Source of the DNA: Nitrospirota bacterium
Lineage (GTDB): Bacteria; Nitrospirota; Leptospirillia; Leptospirillales; Leptospirillaceae
Assembly (NCBI GenBank): GCA_021801345.1
Contig: JAJYYA010000041.1
Span: 1-64,000, forward strand
Direction of reading: 5' to 3'
DNA: 64,000 nucleotides
Below are positions 7,681 through 16,315 of this stretch, piece after piece (the first letter of the stretch is position 1; every line of letters begins with the position of its first letter). A model generated the notes under the pieces. It was not told where the DNA came from, ran no database searches, and worked only from the letters and a program-made list of their open reading frames with translations. A program made the position numbers and the translations under genes.

Positions 7681-10529
7681 CCTGTAACGATCGAGCCGAT
7701 TGGGGCTACCCCGGAGCGAGGTGGTGGAAATTCGATTTCCATACCCATACGCCGATATCGAAGGATACGCCCTGGCATGCTCTGATCGGCAAAGGGGACG
7801 AACCGAGTCCCGAGCAGTGGCTGCAACGTTACATGGATGCTGGCATCGACTGTGTCGCCGTCACCGATCACAACAGCGGCGCCTGGATCGACCCCCTAAA
7901 AACGGCTTACGAAAAGATGTATCGGGCCAAAGGGCCGGGGTTCCGGGAACTGCACCTGTTTCCTGGCGTCGAGATCTCCGTCAACGCGGGCTTCCACATG
8001 TTGGCCATTTTCGAGAAGAGTAAAACCACCGCCGATATCGATACCTTGCTTGGTAAGGTTGATTATGCCGGAACCAAGGGCGACAGTGACGGGGTCACGC
8101 GCAAGTCTCCCATCGAAGTCATTCAGGCGGTGCTCGATGCAGACGGAATTCCGATTCCCGCCCATGTGGACGATGAAAAAGGTTTGTTGCGCATACAGGA
8201 CCATGACCAGGGCAAGGCAGCGCTTGATTCAAACACCCTTCGTCAGGTGCTCGAATGCCCGGACATTCTTGCCATAGAGGTCGTCGACCGCGCACGCTCC
8301 AAGCCCACCCTGTACGCCGAATTGGGGCTTACATGGTCGGAAGTGATCGGTTCGGACTGCCACAACTTCCGCAATGGGAACCTGCCAGGTTCTCGCTATA
8401 CCTGGATAAAGATGGCGATACCCTCGCTGGAAGGGGTGCGTCTGGCATTGATGGACGGGGAAGGATTTTCGATCCGGCGCAATGATGATCCAGTACGATT
8501 CGATCCGTTTTCGCTGCCAGAGCATTTCATCGAGGCCCTCGAAATCACCGAGGCGCGCTATATGGGGCGCGGTTCACCGGCAAATCTGAAATTCAATCCC
8601 TGGTTTAATGCACTGATTGGCGGACGGGGTACGGGCAAGTCGACAGTGGTGCACCTGTCGCGGCTGGTCTTGCGACGCGAAGGCGAGTTGAAACATCTGG
8701 ATGTGAAAAGCGAGCCACGTATGACGTTCGAGAGATTCAATCGGGTGGCACGAAACCGCGCCGACGAAGGAGGCTTGAAGGACAATACGTCGGCAACATT
8801 GACCCTGATGCGCGATGGTGTTCGTCACCTTCTGCATTGGCGTCAAGGTGGAGCCGGCGTGGCTGTGGAGGAAGAGGGCGACAACGGCCTTCAGGCGTCT
8901 AGCAGCCAGAGCATTACATCAGAGCGCTTCCCGGTACGCATCTTTAGCCAGGGGCAGATCGCCGCATTGGCAGATGAGGGCCAGGAGGCGCTACTGGGCG
9001 TCATTGATGAGGCGGCGGGCATCTCGACACAGAAGGCGGCTCTGGATGAGGCCCGGAGTAAATTCCTTGCACTGCGCTCTCAGGTGCGCGAGCTGGAGAG
9101 TCAACTCCAGGGCCGTGATGTGTTGACCGTGCAACTCGATGACGTGAAGCGCAAGCTGCAGCGCTTCGAGGAAGCGCACCACGCCGAAATTCTGAAAGGC
9201 TACCAGCGGTACAACCGGCAACGGCGAGAGATCGATCGGCAGTTCGAGACAGCCGGAGAGATCGCCCAGCGTATCGAGGCATCGACTGAAACGCTGCAAC
9301 CCGAGGACTTGCCCGATGGGTTGTTCGATGCCACAAAGCCGGAAGACGCTGAAGCACTCGCGGTCGTCGCTGCTTTAGCCGGGGTTGTGCGTTCTGCAGC
9401 GGCCGTTGTGAGCGAAAGTGCCCAGAAGCTTCGGGCTGCGGTCGCCGTCCAGCGTACCGAGTTGGCGAGGACTGCGTGGCAGGGGGCAGTTGATAAGGCT
9501 GCCAACGATTACCAGACTTTGGTCGACGCACTTAAGGAACAAGGCGTGACCGATCCGAGCGAATACGGTCGTCTGGTACAGGAGCGCCAACGGTTGGACG
9601 GCGAAATAAAGCGGCTGGCATCGCTTGAAGATCGGCGCGACAAGATGGCGGAACAGGGCCGGGCGCAGCTTGCGAAGGTGCTGGAAGCGCGGCGTGCGAT
9701 CAGTCGAGCCCGCCAGGGCTTTCTCGCCCAAGCCTTGGCGCAGAATCCGTTCGTACGTATCGGCCTGCTGCCTTATGGCCGCGATCCCTTGTCGGCAGAG
9801 CGCTCAATGAGGGAGCTTCTGGGGGCGCCTCCCGATAAGTATAACGACGACATCTTCTTGGCGGCCGATGATAACCTGTCGGCAAAAGGATTAGTGGCCG
9901 AGTTGTATCGGGATTTGCCCGACGAAGCCTCGCAGACAACAGTCGAGCTCGAAAGCAGGTTGCAAGTCATGCGCGAACGACTGACGAGGGCTTGCCAGGG
10001 GGAGGGGAACCCCTTTGGGGCCTGGTTTAGCAAATTCCTCTTGGCCGAGTCTGGTAAGCGTCCCGAATTGTTGGATCGCGTGCTGACCTGGTTCCCCGAA
10101 GATTCTTTGCAAGTGCAGTACAGCCGGAAGGGTGACGGGACAAATTTCCAGTCGATCACACAGGCGTCAGCCGGACAACGAGCGGCGGCGATGCTCGCCT
10201 TCCTGCTCGCGCATGGCGAGGAGCCGCTCATTCTCGACCAGCCGGAAGACGACCTGGACAACCACCTGATTTACGACCTTGTCGTGCGTCAGATCCGTGA
10301 AAACAAGCTGAGGCGACAAATTATAGTGGTTACACACAATCCTAACATTGTCGTCAACGGAGACGCCGAGATGCTTCATGCGCTCGACTTTGCCGCGGGA
10401 CAGTGCCTGGTCGCCCAATCGGGCTCGCTGCAGGAAAAAACGATGCGAGAAGAGGTGTGCCGGGTTATGGAAGGCGGGCACGAGGCATTCGAACGCCGAT
10501 ACCGCCGGTTGGGTCGGGAGGTTCATTGA
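7677..10529 (+). CDS. TrlF/Ppl-like protein: PHP phosphoesterase fused to SMC-like ATPase
   Basis: The product has 950 residues. The N-terminal PHP domain has KFDFHTHTP (His22/His24), VAVTDHN (63-66), a VEISV strand, a HVDDEK His and a SDCHN motif, i.e. the metal-binding set of polymerase/histidinol-phosphatase enzymes. A P-loop GGRGTGKST lies at about residues 314-322. Long coiled-coil segments (about 440-720) separate it from an ABC/SMC-type signature SAGQRAAAM (about 830), Walker B LILDQPEDDLDN (about 851-862) and the H-loop VVTHNPN (about 884). This architecture is that of TrlF-family ATPases and of the phage-defence protein Ppl. The only usable start is the ATG overlapping the iscB stop, with AGAGG touching it, so translational coupling to iscB is plausible. 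The TGA shares one base with the next ATG. Confidence 0.8.
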   Translation: MTCNDRADWGYPGARWWKFDFHTHTPISKDTPWHALIGKGDEPSPEQWLQRYMDAGIDCVAVTDHNSGAWIDPLKTAYEKMYRAKGPGFRELHLFPGVEISVNAGFHMLAIFEKSKTTADIDTLLGKVDYAGTKGDSDGVTRKSPIEVIQAVLDADGIPIPAHVDDEKGLLRIQDHDQGKAALDSNTLRQVLECPDILAIEVVDRARSKPTLYAELGLTWSEVIGSDCHNFRNGNLPGSRYTWIKMAIPSLEGVRLALMDGEGFSIRRNDDPVRFDPFSLPEHFIEALEITEARYMGRGSPANLKFNPWFNALIGGRGTGKSTVVHLSRLVLRREGELKHLDVKSEPRMTFERFNRVARNRADEGGLKDNTSATLTLMRDGVRHLLHWRQGGAGVAVEEEGDNGLQASSSQSITSERFPVRIFSQGQIAALADEGQEALLGVIDEAAGISTQKAALDEARSKFLALRSQVRELESQLQGRDVLTVQLDDVKRKLQRFEEAHHAEILKGYQRYNRQRREIDRQFETAGEIAQRIEASTETLQPEDLPDGLFDATKPEDAEALAVVAALAGVVRSAAAVVSESAQKLRAAVAVQRTELARTAWQGAVDKAANDYQTLVDALKEQGVTDPSEYGRLVQERQRLDGEIKRLASLEDRRDKMAEQGRAQLAKVLEARRAISRARQGFLAQALAQNPFVRIGLLPYGRDPLSAERSMRELLGAPPDKYNDDIFLAADDNLSAKGLVAELYRDLPDEASQTTVELESRLQVMRERLTRACQGEGNPFGAWFSKFLLAESGKRPELLDRVLTWFPEDSLQVQYSRKGDGTNFQSITQASAGQRAAAMLAFLLAHGEEPLILDQPEDDLDNHLIYDLVVRQIRENKLRRQIIVVTHNPNIVVNGDAEMLHALDFAAGQCLVAQSGSLQEKTMREEVCRVMEGGHEAFERRYRRLGREVH

Positions 10530-11791
10530 TGTTCGACAGTGCCCGGGAATTGTTGGACAAGATACGGCTCGGCGAGGATTCCTTTCTGGAACTTAAGGAA
10601 GTCCGTTTTGCCGGCGAAAACGTCAGCGCGCCCCATCGGGATTCCGTTTCCGACGTACTCGCCGCCTTTGCCAATGGACGGGGGGGCGTCCTCGTTCTGG
10701 GGGTGGATGATGCGACCCGTGAGGTTCTCGGCATTCCGGTGGGGCGGCTGGATGCCGTCGAGAGGTTTGTCTTTGAGGTGTGCGCACAGAGAGTCGATCC
10801 GCCCTTGGCGCCCGATATTGAGCGACTATGGCTTCCATCCACGACGGGCGAAGAGTTGGCCATCCTTAAGGTTGAGGTTCAGCGCAGTCTGTTCGTTCAT
10901 CGAAGCCCGGGAGGCTATCTGCACCGTGTCGGCAGTTCCAGGCGGGTGATGCCTCCTGAATATCTGGCGCGGCTGTTCCAGCAGCGCAGTCAGGCACGCA
11001 TTATTCGGTTCGACGAGCAAATCGTTCCCAAAGCAACTCTGGATGACCTGAGCTCCGACCTGTGGAAGCGTTTTGCAAATTCCCGCACGATTGGCGACCG
11101 AGAAGCTTTATTGAACAAGCTCGGCATGGCCAGAAGCGACGACGATAACATCCCGAGGCCAACCGTTGCCGGTGTCCTGATGGCGACCCGAGACCCCAGA
11201 GCCTGGCTGCCCAATACCTATATCCAGGCCGTTTCCTATAGGGGAACGGATATTCGTCCGGATGCCGAAGGCGCCGCCTATCAGCTCGATGCCGCAGATG
11301 TTTCGGGTCCGCTGGATTTTCAGGTCGTCGAGGCATGCCGCTTCGTCGTCAGGAACATGAAGGTCGCGGCATTCAAGGAACAGGGACGCGTCGACAAGCC
11401 CCGGTTCGATACGACGGCGATCTTCGAGGCCATTGTCAACGCTGTCGCCCATCGGGATTATTCGATCCACGGATCGAAGATCAGGTTGCGTATGTTTGAG
11501 GACCGGCTGGAATTGTATTCACCCGGAGCGATTCCCAACACCATGACAGTCGAAAGCCTGCCATACCGTCAATCCGCGCGGAACGAGGCGATTTCCAGTT
11601 TGCTTGCGAAGTGCCCGGTTCCGACCGAAGCCCCCTGGCTCGTTACGGATCGCAGAACCATGATGGACAAACGCGGCGAGGGCGTACAAATCATTCTCGA
11701 TAACAGTCGGCGCCTGTCCGGCAAGATGCCGGAGTATCGTCTGATCGACGAATCGGAGCTCATGCTGACGATTTACGCCGCAGACTTGTGA
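10529..11791 (+). CDS. AlbA_2 (Schlafen-type) domain protein with GHKL-ATPase-like C-terminus
   Basis: The product has 420 residues and starts at the ATG whose A is the last base of the upstream stop. The N-terminal part (LGEDSFLELKEV near 14-25, then VLAAFANGRGGVLVLGVDD) is the AlbA_2/Schlafen AAA_4 core. The C-terminal part (FEAIVNAVAHRDYSIHGSKIR, then LELYSPGAIPN) is the GHKL-ATPase-like segment typical of these 'ATP-binding or RecG-like' proteins. Proteins of this class bind nucleic acid or act as transcriptional regulators, and they recur in defence loci. Tight overlap with the PHP-ATPase gene indicates a two-gene functional unit. Confidence 0.75.
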   Translation: MFDSARELLDKIRLGEDSFLELKEVRFAGENVSAPHRDSVSDVLAAFANGRGGVLVLGVDDATREVLGIPVGRLDAVERFVFEVCAQRVDPPLAPDIERLWLPSTTGEELAILKVEVQRSLFVHRSPGGYLHRVGSSRRVMPPEYLARLFQQRSQARIIRFDEQIVPKATLDDLSSDLWKRFANSRTIGDREALLNKLGMARSDDDNIPRPTVAGVLMATRDPRAWLPNTYIQAVSYRGTDIRPDAEGAAYQLDAADVSGPLDFQVVEACRFVVRNMKVAAFKEQGRVDKPRFDTTAIFEAIVNAVAHRDYSIHGSKIRLRMFEDRLELYSPGAIPNTMTVESLPYRQSARNEAISSLLAKCPVPTEAPWLVTDRRTMMDKRGEGVQIILDNSRRLSGKMPEYRLIDESELMLTIYAADL

Positions 11792-12159
11792 GTTTTGAGA
11801 GGCGCGCAATTCGAACCGGACGGGCTCCTGATCGCAAGATCCACGGAGGGGGGCATTTTTTCTGGCTCGTGTGCAGAAGGACTACCCTTTCTCATCCTTC
11901 CGACAGAGGTCCTTTAGCGGGAATCCCCTCCCTGAAAAAAAGACCCCTTCTGACAGTGCGAGCGGGACCCTGTCTTGGCTGGAATTGAGAAGCATAACTT
12001 GGACAGAATCAGCCGAATCCCTCCCGTTTGCGTGAGGTCGACTGACAGGGCCCCGCCCTGAGCGCTGGCTTCGCCTGGCGGAACAATCGTGCTAATCAGG
12101 TTTTGTACTTGTAGTCCCATTGAGCTAAAGTCCCAGCTCGATAGGGAGTCTGTTCCATG
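11792..12159. other. intergenic stretch with no recognised gene
   Basis: No convincing coding sequence is seen. A minus-strand frame (start near 12120) reads MGLQVQNLISTIVPPGEASA but has no known match and no clear ribosome site. GGGACCCTGTC near 11967 and GACAGGGCCCC near 12049 are imperfectly complementary, a possible eroded element. Confidence 0.4.
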
Positions 12160-12193
12160 AAAAAAGCCCTCCTTAATTTGGAGGGCTTTTTTT
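12160..12193. terminator. bidirectional rho-independent terminator
   Basis: GCCCTCC-TTAATTT-GGAGGGC is flanked by an A-run on the left and a T-run on the right. It can end both the plus-strand defence transcript and the convergent minus-strand transcript from 12508. Confidence 0.92.
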
Positions 12194-12217
12194 GTGCCGA
12201 GGTCAATGTGGGGAAGA

Positions 12218-12508
12218 CTACGCGACCTGGTAGATGCGGACCTCGGGATCCTTCTTTAAAAGGGGGGAGAGCTCCGAGACGACGTCCTTTGTAAAAAGAG
12301 GAGTTTTCAGGTAGGACTGGGCATTTTCGACGGAGGTGAATCCGTGGAGAACCTGAACGTCCTCGGTCCGGACAAGAAGCTCCTTTGACGTGGCTCCGGC
12401 AACTCCGGAAAGAAACGGCTGTTTGTATTTCTGGTAAACCTTGGCCGCGGCCGGACGGTCGGAGTCGTTGATGGAGAGAGTGATCTCAAGATAGGCTTTT
12501 GTAGTCAT
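12218..12508 (-). CDS. small ABM-like (dimeric alpha/beta barrel) protein
   Basis: The product has 96 residues and starts at the ATG (complement of 12506-12508), with AGGAGG five bases upstream. The pattern (MTTKAYLEITLSI..., a central helix, ELLVRTEDVQVLHGFTSVENAQSYLKT, and a final EVRIYQVA strand) resembles antibiotic-biosynthesis monooxygenase-like ferredoxin folds, which often act as small haem, quinone or stress proteins. The family call rests on pattern only. It is a single gene with its own promoter and terminator. Confidence 0.55.
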   Translation of the reverse strand: MTTKAYLEITLSINDSDRPAAAKVYQKYKQPFLSGVAGATSKELLVRTEDVQVLHGFTSVENAQSYLKTPLFTKDVVSELSPLLKKDPEVRIYQVA

Positions 12509-12560
12509 ACAATCCTCCTGTTGTCGATGGAATGGGCCCTCTGACCTTTTGGACAATTCA

Positions 12561-12589
12561 ATCCTAGCAACAAGAAGATTGATTGTAAA
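12561..12589 (-). promoter_or_regulatory. sigma-70 promoter for the ABM-like gene
   Basis: On the minus strand there is TTTACA (complement of 12584-12589), a 17-base spacer and TAGGAT (complement of 12561-12566), about 50 bases before the start codon. Confidence 0.5.
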
Positions 12590-12632
12590 CACTCGTGAAA
12601 GGTGACAAATTTTAAAACATATGCCGTTTGGC

Positions 12633-12977
12633 CTAGTATCGGGGAAGAGACCTGTCGACATGGAGGGCATAAGCGTCGATGCCTCCCGTGAGGTTCTTCA
12701 CCCGTTCAAAGCCCATTTTTTTGAGAAAGTGGCAGGCCTGGAGGCTGCGTGCTCCGTGGTGACAGTAGACGACGACATCTTTTTCCTTGTCGATCTCAGA
12801 GAGCTTTCTGGGAAGTTCGGCTAGCGGAATATGAAGGGCATCGGGGAGCTTGACGCGGGAATGCTCCCAGTTTTCCCGTACGTCGATGATGACAAGGTCC
12901 TCGCCGTTGTCGAGTCGAGACTTCAGCTCTGTGGGATGAAGCTCAAGGTCTTTTCTGCCTGAAAGAAATCCAAACAT
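12633..12977 (-). CDS. rhodanese-like domain protein
   Basis: The product has 114 residues and is a single rhodanese domain. It has LVIIDVRENWEHSRVKLPDALHIP, then the active-site loop VVVYCHHGARS with catalytic Cys, and the closing LTGGIDAY. It likely carries sulfur as a persulfide. The ATG at 12977 (MFGFLSG) is favoured because AAGGA lies about seven bases upstream, while the earlier ATG at 12986 overlaps that ribosome site. Confidence 0.85.
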   Translation of the reverse strand: MFGFLSGRKDLELHPTELKSRLDNGEDLVIIDVRENWEHSRVKLPDALHIPLAELPRKLSEIDKEKDVVVYCHHGARSLQACHFLKKMGFERVKNLTGGIDAYALHVDRSLPRY

Positions 12978-13046
12978 GGGAACCATCCTTTATATGAGGG
13001 GAAGGGGGGGCCCTTCCCCGAAAGGGTGACGGAATTTCGGCCGTCG

Positions 13047-14465
13047 TTATTTTGTGACGGAGAGATCTCTGTCTATGGACAGATCGGTTGTGTCGAGCGA
13101 AGAGAGAATGCCGTGGGCCGCCCGGCCTTTGCCCAGAACGGCATCGATATTTCCCCGCTTTACGAAGACCGGAGTCGACCCGCTCGAGGTCGTGAGTCTA
13201 AATTTTACCGTGTGCCCGGAGACGGAAACAACCTTGAGCGTCGCATATCCTCCAAAAAGGGATGCGGGTTTTCCGGGGGAGATCCGGATGGGACGCGTGT
13301 TATAAATCATCCCCCCGATATGGTGGGCGATGGGGCAGGCGATAGGAAAATAAGCGACATGAGCTATTCCGAACGGGTCGCTGTTGGTCTTCCATTGGGA
13401 CACGCCCCCGTAGACCCAGAGGCGGACTCCGTTTGCGCCAAGGGCGTCATGCGGCCAGAGTACGACTGCCGTGCGACCGTCGATGGCGACCATTCTCTTC
13501 CGGATAGAAGGATTTTCCGGGAGGGTCGGACTGTTCTGGGCTTTGAGCACATGGGTTTTTCCCGTCTTTCCATGCTCCAGGAAAACGATTGTCACAGTCT
13601 TTTTGTCTGGATCGACCGACTTTACTACAATGCCTGTTCCCCCATGGACAATCTTCTGCCCGGCCTTGGCCCATCCCTCGAAGATCCGGCGCTTGGCCCA
13701 CCATTCGGATCGGATCGAGGTGCCGGTCAGGGAGGCAAAGGTGACACCCGTCTTGTCTGTCGAGCGAATGACGCCCTGCAGGTAGGTCAGGGGACGCTGG
13801 TCGGGATGGGCGGCGTCGGACTTTTCCCACCGCTCGGAGAGTGCCCAGGGGCGGATCGAGACCCCGTCGAAGGTGCGCCAGTTGACGACCGGGTCGGGGA
13901 CGACCTTGGGCACAGGGGGAAGAAGAAGCGTATAGAGATGGTTGCCCACGACGGTGAATTTTTTCGGAGCGACCAGGAGGTTTTGTCGGACCTGGATGCG
14001 TGCATCGTAGTCGACGAAGTAATAGCGTTTCCCGAGGAAGAAGTCGCTGGCGCCGGTCATGGGAAGCTCGCCCCGGGCGGGTGAGGCGTCGAAGTAGAGG
14101 CCTCCGGGGGGAATGACGATCGATTTGCCATCGATTTTGGATCCCCGGATGACGAGCATCTCGTACTTGGGGATGGTGACTCCCATCGCATTGGTGATTT
14201 TTTTGCCGTCGATCCACCCCGGGATTCCTGCGAAGTCGAAGACGGGAGCGCGAGGCACGAGCGTTGCCCCCGGGAATGTCGGTGAGGAGCCCCCGTCGAC
14301 CGGGTAGAAAAGTCCCGGGGGAAAGGGAGGCATCACGGGATCTGCGGCCTGGGCCGTCGGCAATTCCGATGTTGCGATGAGGGCCAGTGCCCCAAAGGTG
14401 GCCGCGGCATGGATCAAAAAGCGTCCGGGACGATGCGTGAGAGACTGTTCTGATTTGAGGTTCAT
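13047..14465 (-). CDS. exported protein of unknown function
   Basis: The product has 472 residues. The N-terminus is a signal peptide: basic start, hydrophobic HAAATFGALALIATSEL and an AQAAD cleavage site near residue 40. The mature part is rich in Gly, Pro and beta-strand-like segments (IPKYEMLVIRGSKIDGK, VIPPGGLYFDAS, KRYYFVDYDARI), with no recognised catalytic motif. It lies 36 bases downstream of a substrate-binding-protein gene on the same strand, so the two probably form an operon acting in the periplasm or at the cell surface. No family is recognised. Confidence 0.7.
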   Translation of the reverse strand: MNLKSEQSLTHRPGRFLIHAAATFGALALIATSELPTAQAADPVMPPFPPGLFYPVDGGSSPTFPGATLVPRAPVFDFAGIPGWIDGKKITNAMGVTIPKYEMLVIRGSKIDGKSIVIPPGGLYFDASPARGELPMTGASDFFLGKRYYFVDYDARIQVRQNLLVAPKKFTVVGNHLYTLLLPPVPKVVPDPVVNWRTFDGVSIRPWALSERWEKSDAAHPDQRPLTYLQGVIRSTDKTGVTFASLTGTSIRSEWWAKRRIFEGWAKAGQKIVHGGTGIVVKSVDPDKKTVTIVFLEHGKTGKTHVLKAQNSPTLPENPSIRKRMVAIDGRTAVVLWPHDALGANGVRLWVYGGVSQWKTNSDPFGIAHVAYFPIACPIAHHIGGMIYNTRPIRISPGKPASLFGGYATLKVVSVSGHTVKFRLTTSSGSTPVFVKRGNIDAVLGKGRAAHGILSSLDTTDLSIDRDLSVTK

Positions 14466-14501
14466 GAAGGGAGTCCTTTCGTTTGGGTAAGGGGGAGTCT
14501 C

Positions 14502-15479
14502 CTAACGGGAGACGGGAGAAAATCCGTAGCTCCTGTAAATTTTCTGTGCCATGCGTGTCGTGAGAAATGAGAGCCATTCCTTCCCGGCCTTTTCGTGGGG
14601 GGGGCGGGAAAGGAGGGCGGCCTCGTAGGTCGCCTCGGTGTTCTGGCTGTCGGGAATCCGGACAAGCGTGATGGGCCGCTTGAGGGACTTTTGGAAGAGG
14701 ACCTCGGAGATCCATGTGATGCCGGCATCGGAGCGTCCGTCGAGGATTCTGACGGCGGTCTCCCGATGATGGATATGAGTCAGATAGGTTGTTCCCTCCT
14801 TGCGTTTCGTGACGAAGATCTCGCGGACGAGTGCCTCCCCGCCAGCCTTCTTAAGCGAGCTTCTGATCTGCTTTCCGATCCCCTCCCACTTGGGGTTCGG
14901 AAGGGAGAGGCGAAGGGTCGGGGCCCCAAGATCTTTCAGCGAATGGATGTGGTGGGGGTTCCCGGCCCGGACCATGAGGCCCAGCGTGTTTTTGGCATAG
15001 GGGGTGACCGAGTCTTTCCGGACAATTCCGGCCCGGACCATTTCCTTCATCCGGACCTTCCCGCTTTCATAGATATCGGGGGCGATGCGAAGATGAAGGT
15101 TGCCGATCGTCAGCCCCCCTTCCTTGATCTGACGCGCCAGAATGCCGGGGGGAAGGGTCTCGTAGAAGACGTGACGAACATCGGGAAACCGTTTTTTGAA
15201 GGCGCTGATCAGATCCGGCATCACCATGAACTGGTTTCCGGCGACGAAAAGGACGAGGTTGGCGTGGAGAGGGTCTCCGTGGAGGTCCGGGACGTTGTTG
15301 ACGCCGTAGACGGTGAAGGGAACTCCCACGGGTTTCGGGTGGTGCCAGGGGGCATGGTTCGTGGCGCCATCGGCCCAGACGGGTCCGGGAGCGGCAAATG
15401 AGAGTCCTCCCAGAAAAAGGGATGCGGTCAGAAAAGCTGCCCGCAGGGACCGCAGGGAATTGTGAGGGTCTGTCGTCAT
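14502..15479 (-). CDS. periplasmic substrate-binding protein (type II PBP fold, ModA-like)
   Basis: The product has 325 residues and starts at the ATG complement of 15477-15479, with AAGGAG seven bases upstream. A signal peptide (AAFLTASLFLGGLSFAAPGPVWADG) is followed by a type II periplasmic-binding layout: VLFVAGNQFMVMPDLISAFKKRFP, then ILARQIKEGG, LMVRAGNPHHIHSLKDL, and DAGITWISEVLFQ. This resembles molybdate/tungstate-type extracellular binding proteins (SBP_bac_11). No permease or ATPase genes adjoin it, so it may serve a distant transporter or a non-transport role with the next exported protein. Confidence 0.7.
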   Translation of the reverse strand: MTTDPHNSLRSLRAAFLTASLFLGGLSFAAPGPVWADGATNHAPWHHPKPVGVPFTVYGVNNVPDLHGDPLHANLVLFVAGNQFMVMPDLISAFKKRFPDVRHVFYETLPPGILARQIKEGGLTIGNLHLRIAPDIYESGKVRMKEMVRAGIVRKDSVTPYAKNTLGLMVRAGNPHHIHSLKDLGAPTLRLSLPNPKWEGIGKQIRSSLKKAGGEALVREIFVTKRKEGTTYLTHIHHRETAVRILDGRSDAGITWISEVLFQKSLKRPITLVRIPDSQNTEATYEAALLSRPPHEKAGKEWLSFLTTRMAQKIYRSYGFSPVSR

Positions 15480-15614
15480 AGTCGGCTCCTTGCTGTAAGG
15501 GAGGGTCATTGTGTCCGAGCCCCTATTGTAACTCCAAAAAACAGCCGATAAAGACATTGTTTCTTATGCAGAAAAAAAGGATTGCAAATTGATCCAAAAT
15601 TTGAGAGGTGCAAG

Positions 15615-16169
15615 ATGAAACTCCCAGTATTAAAAGGTCGACTGCAAGAAGCTGTCGTCGTATTGATCTTCATCATATCCCTTCTTGTCGCGGGGGCAAG
15701 AAGTGCCCAGGCCTCCCCCGGAAGTGCCAACACCCCGGGCCTGTCGGCCGAGGTCGAGGGAATGGACAATGTCAATACGCAGGGAGCCGTCGGGACGATT
15801 TTCTATGGGGGCGGCGTGACTCTTCAGTATTGGATCTCCCCGGGAGTCGGTGTCCGGCTTGGGGCGGACTACTTGACGAACAGCAAGACGACTGGTCCCC
15901 TCCCGCAGAATATTCTTCCCTTCTATTCCGGGCTCATGATCAATCTCCTCTCCGGATCGATGGGCTCTCTTGACCTCGTGGGAGACTTTGGACAGGTGTT
16001 AAACAACGGACTCGACAATACCTACTTCGATGCAGGACTTCAGCTCAATAGTCTGCTTTCAAGTCGCCGGCAGTTTTTCCTGGATATTCGCTTCCGGGAG
16101 GACGGTGTGGGGACGATGACGACTCCCTGGCAGTTTGTGACGGCGGGTCTGGGGATCAACTTTTTCTGA
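15615..16169 (+). CDS. outer-membrane beta-barrel-like protein
   Basis: The product has 184 residues. The signal peptide (VVVLIFIISLLVAGARSAQAS) precedes alternating hydrophobic and polar strands (GGGVTLQYWIS, VGVRLGADYLT, SLDLVGDFG, FFLDIRF). The chain ends in FVTAGLGINFF, and a terminal Phe is the usual assembly signal of outer-membrane barrels. The size fits a small eight-strand barrel. The gene is divergent from the binding-protein gene. Function is unknown. Confidence 0.6.
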   Translation: MKLPVLKGRLQEAVVVLIFIISLLVAGARSAQASPGSANTPGLSAEVEGMDNVNTQGAVGTIFYGGGVTLQYWISPGVGVRLGADYLTNSKTTGPLPQNILPFYSGLMINLLSGSMGSLDLVGDFGQVLNNGLDNTYFDAGLQLNSLLSSRRQFFLDIRFREDGVGTMTTPWQFVTAGLGINFF

Positions 16170-16185
16170 GCGCGACTTTCCGCAG

Positions 16186-16229
16186 TATGATTTGGATCAT
16201 AGTGGCTTCGGGGTTCTGTCAGGTAGGAT
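16186..16229 (+). promoter_or_regulatory. FNR/DNR-type box with -10 element upstream of the globin gene
   Basis: TATGAT-TTGG-ATCATA (16186-16201) is a perfect inverted repeat containing TGAT-N4-ATCA, the core of FNR/DNR-type sites. A -10-like TAGGAT lies at 16224-16229, which would place the box about 42 bases before the transcription start. That is the class II activator position. Confidence 0.5.
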
Positions 16230-16315
16230 AAACTTCCGAAAGTGGGATTGAGCGGAGGAGTTCCGGAACATTCGGAGCCACATGGTTTGTGCGTCAGCGG
16301 AAGGAGAATCAGAAA

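Noticed and set aside
12060-12160. tRNA-like stretch on the minus strand (TTTAGCTCAATGGG)
   Set aside because: It looks like a D-arm, but no acceptor, anticodon or T-arm partner can be folded around it.
15543-15550. GCCGATAA, a perfect sigma-28 -10 element before the outer-membrane protein gene
   Set aside because: No TAAA-type -35 element at the right distance; a single 8-mer is not enough.
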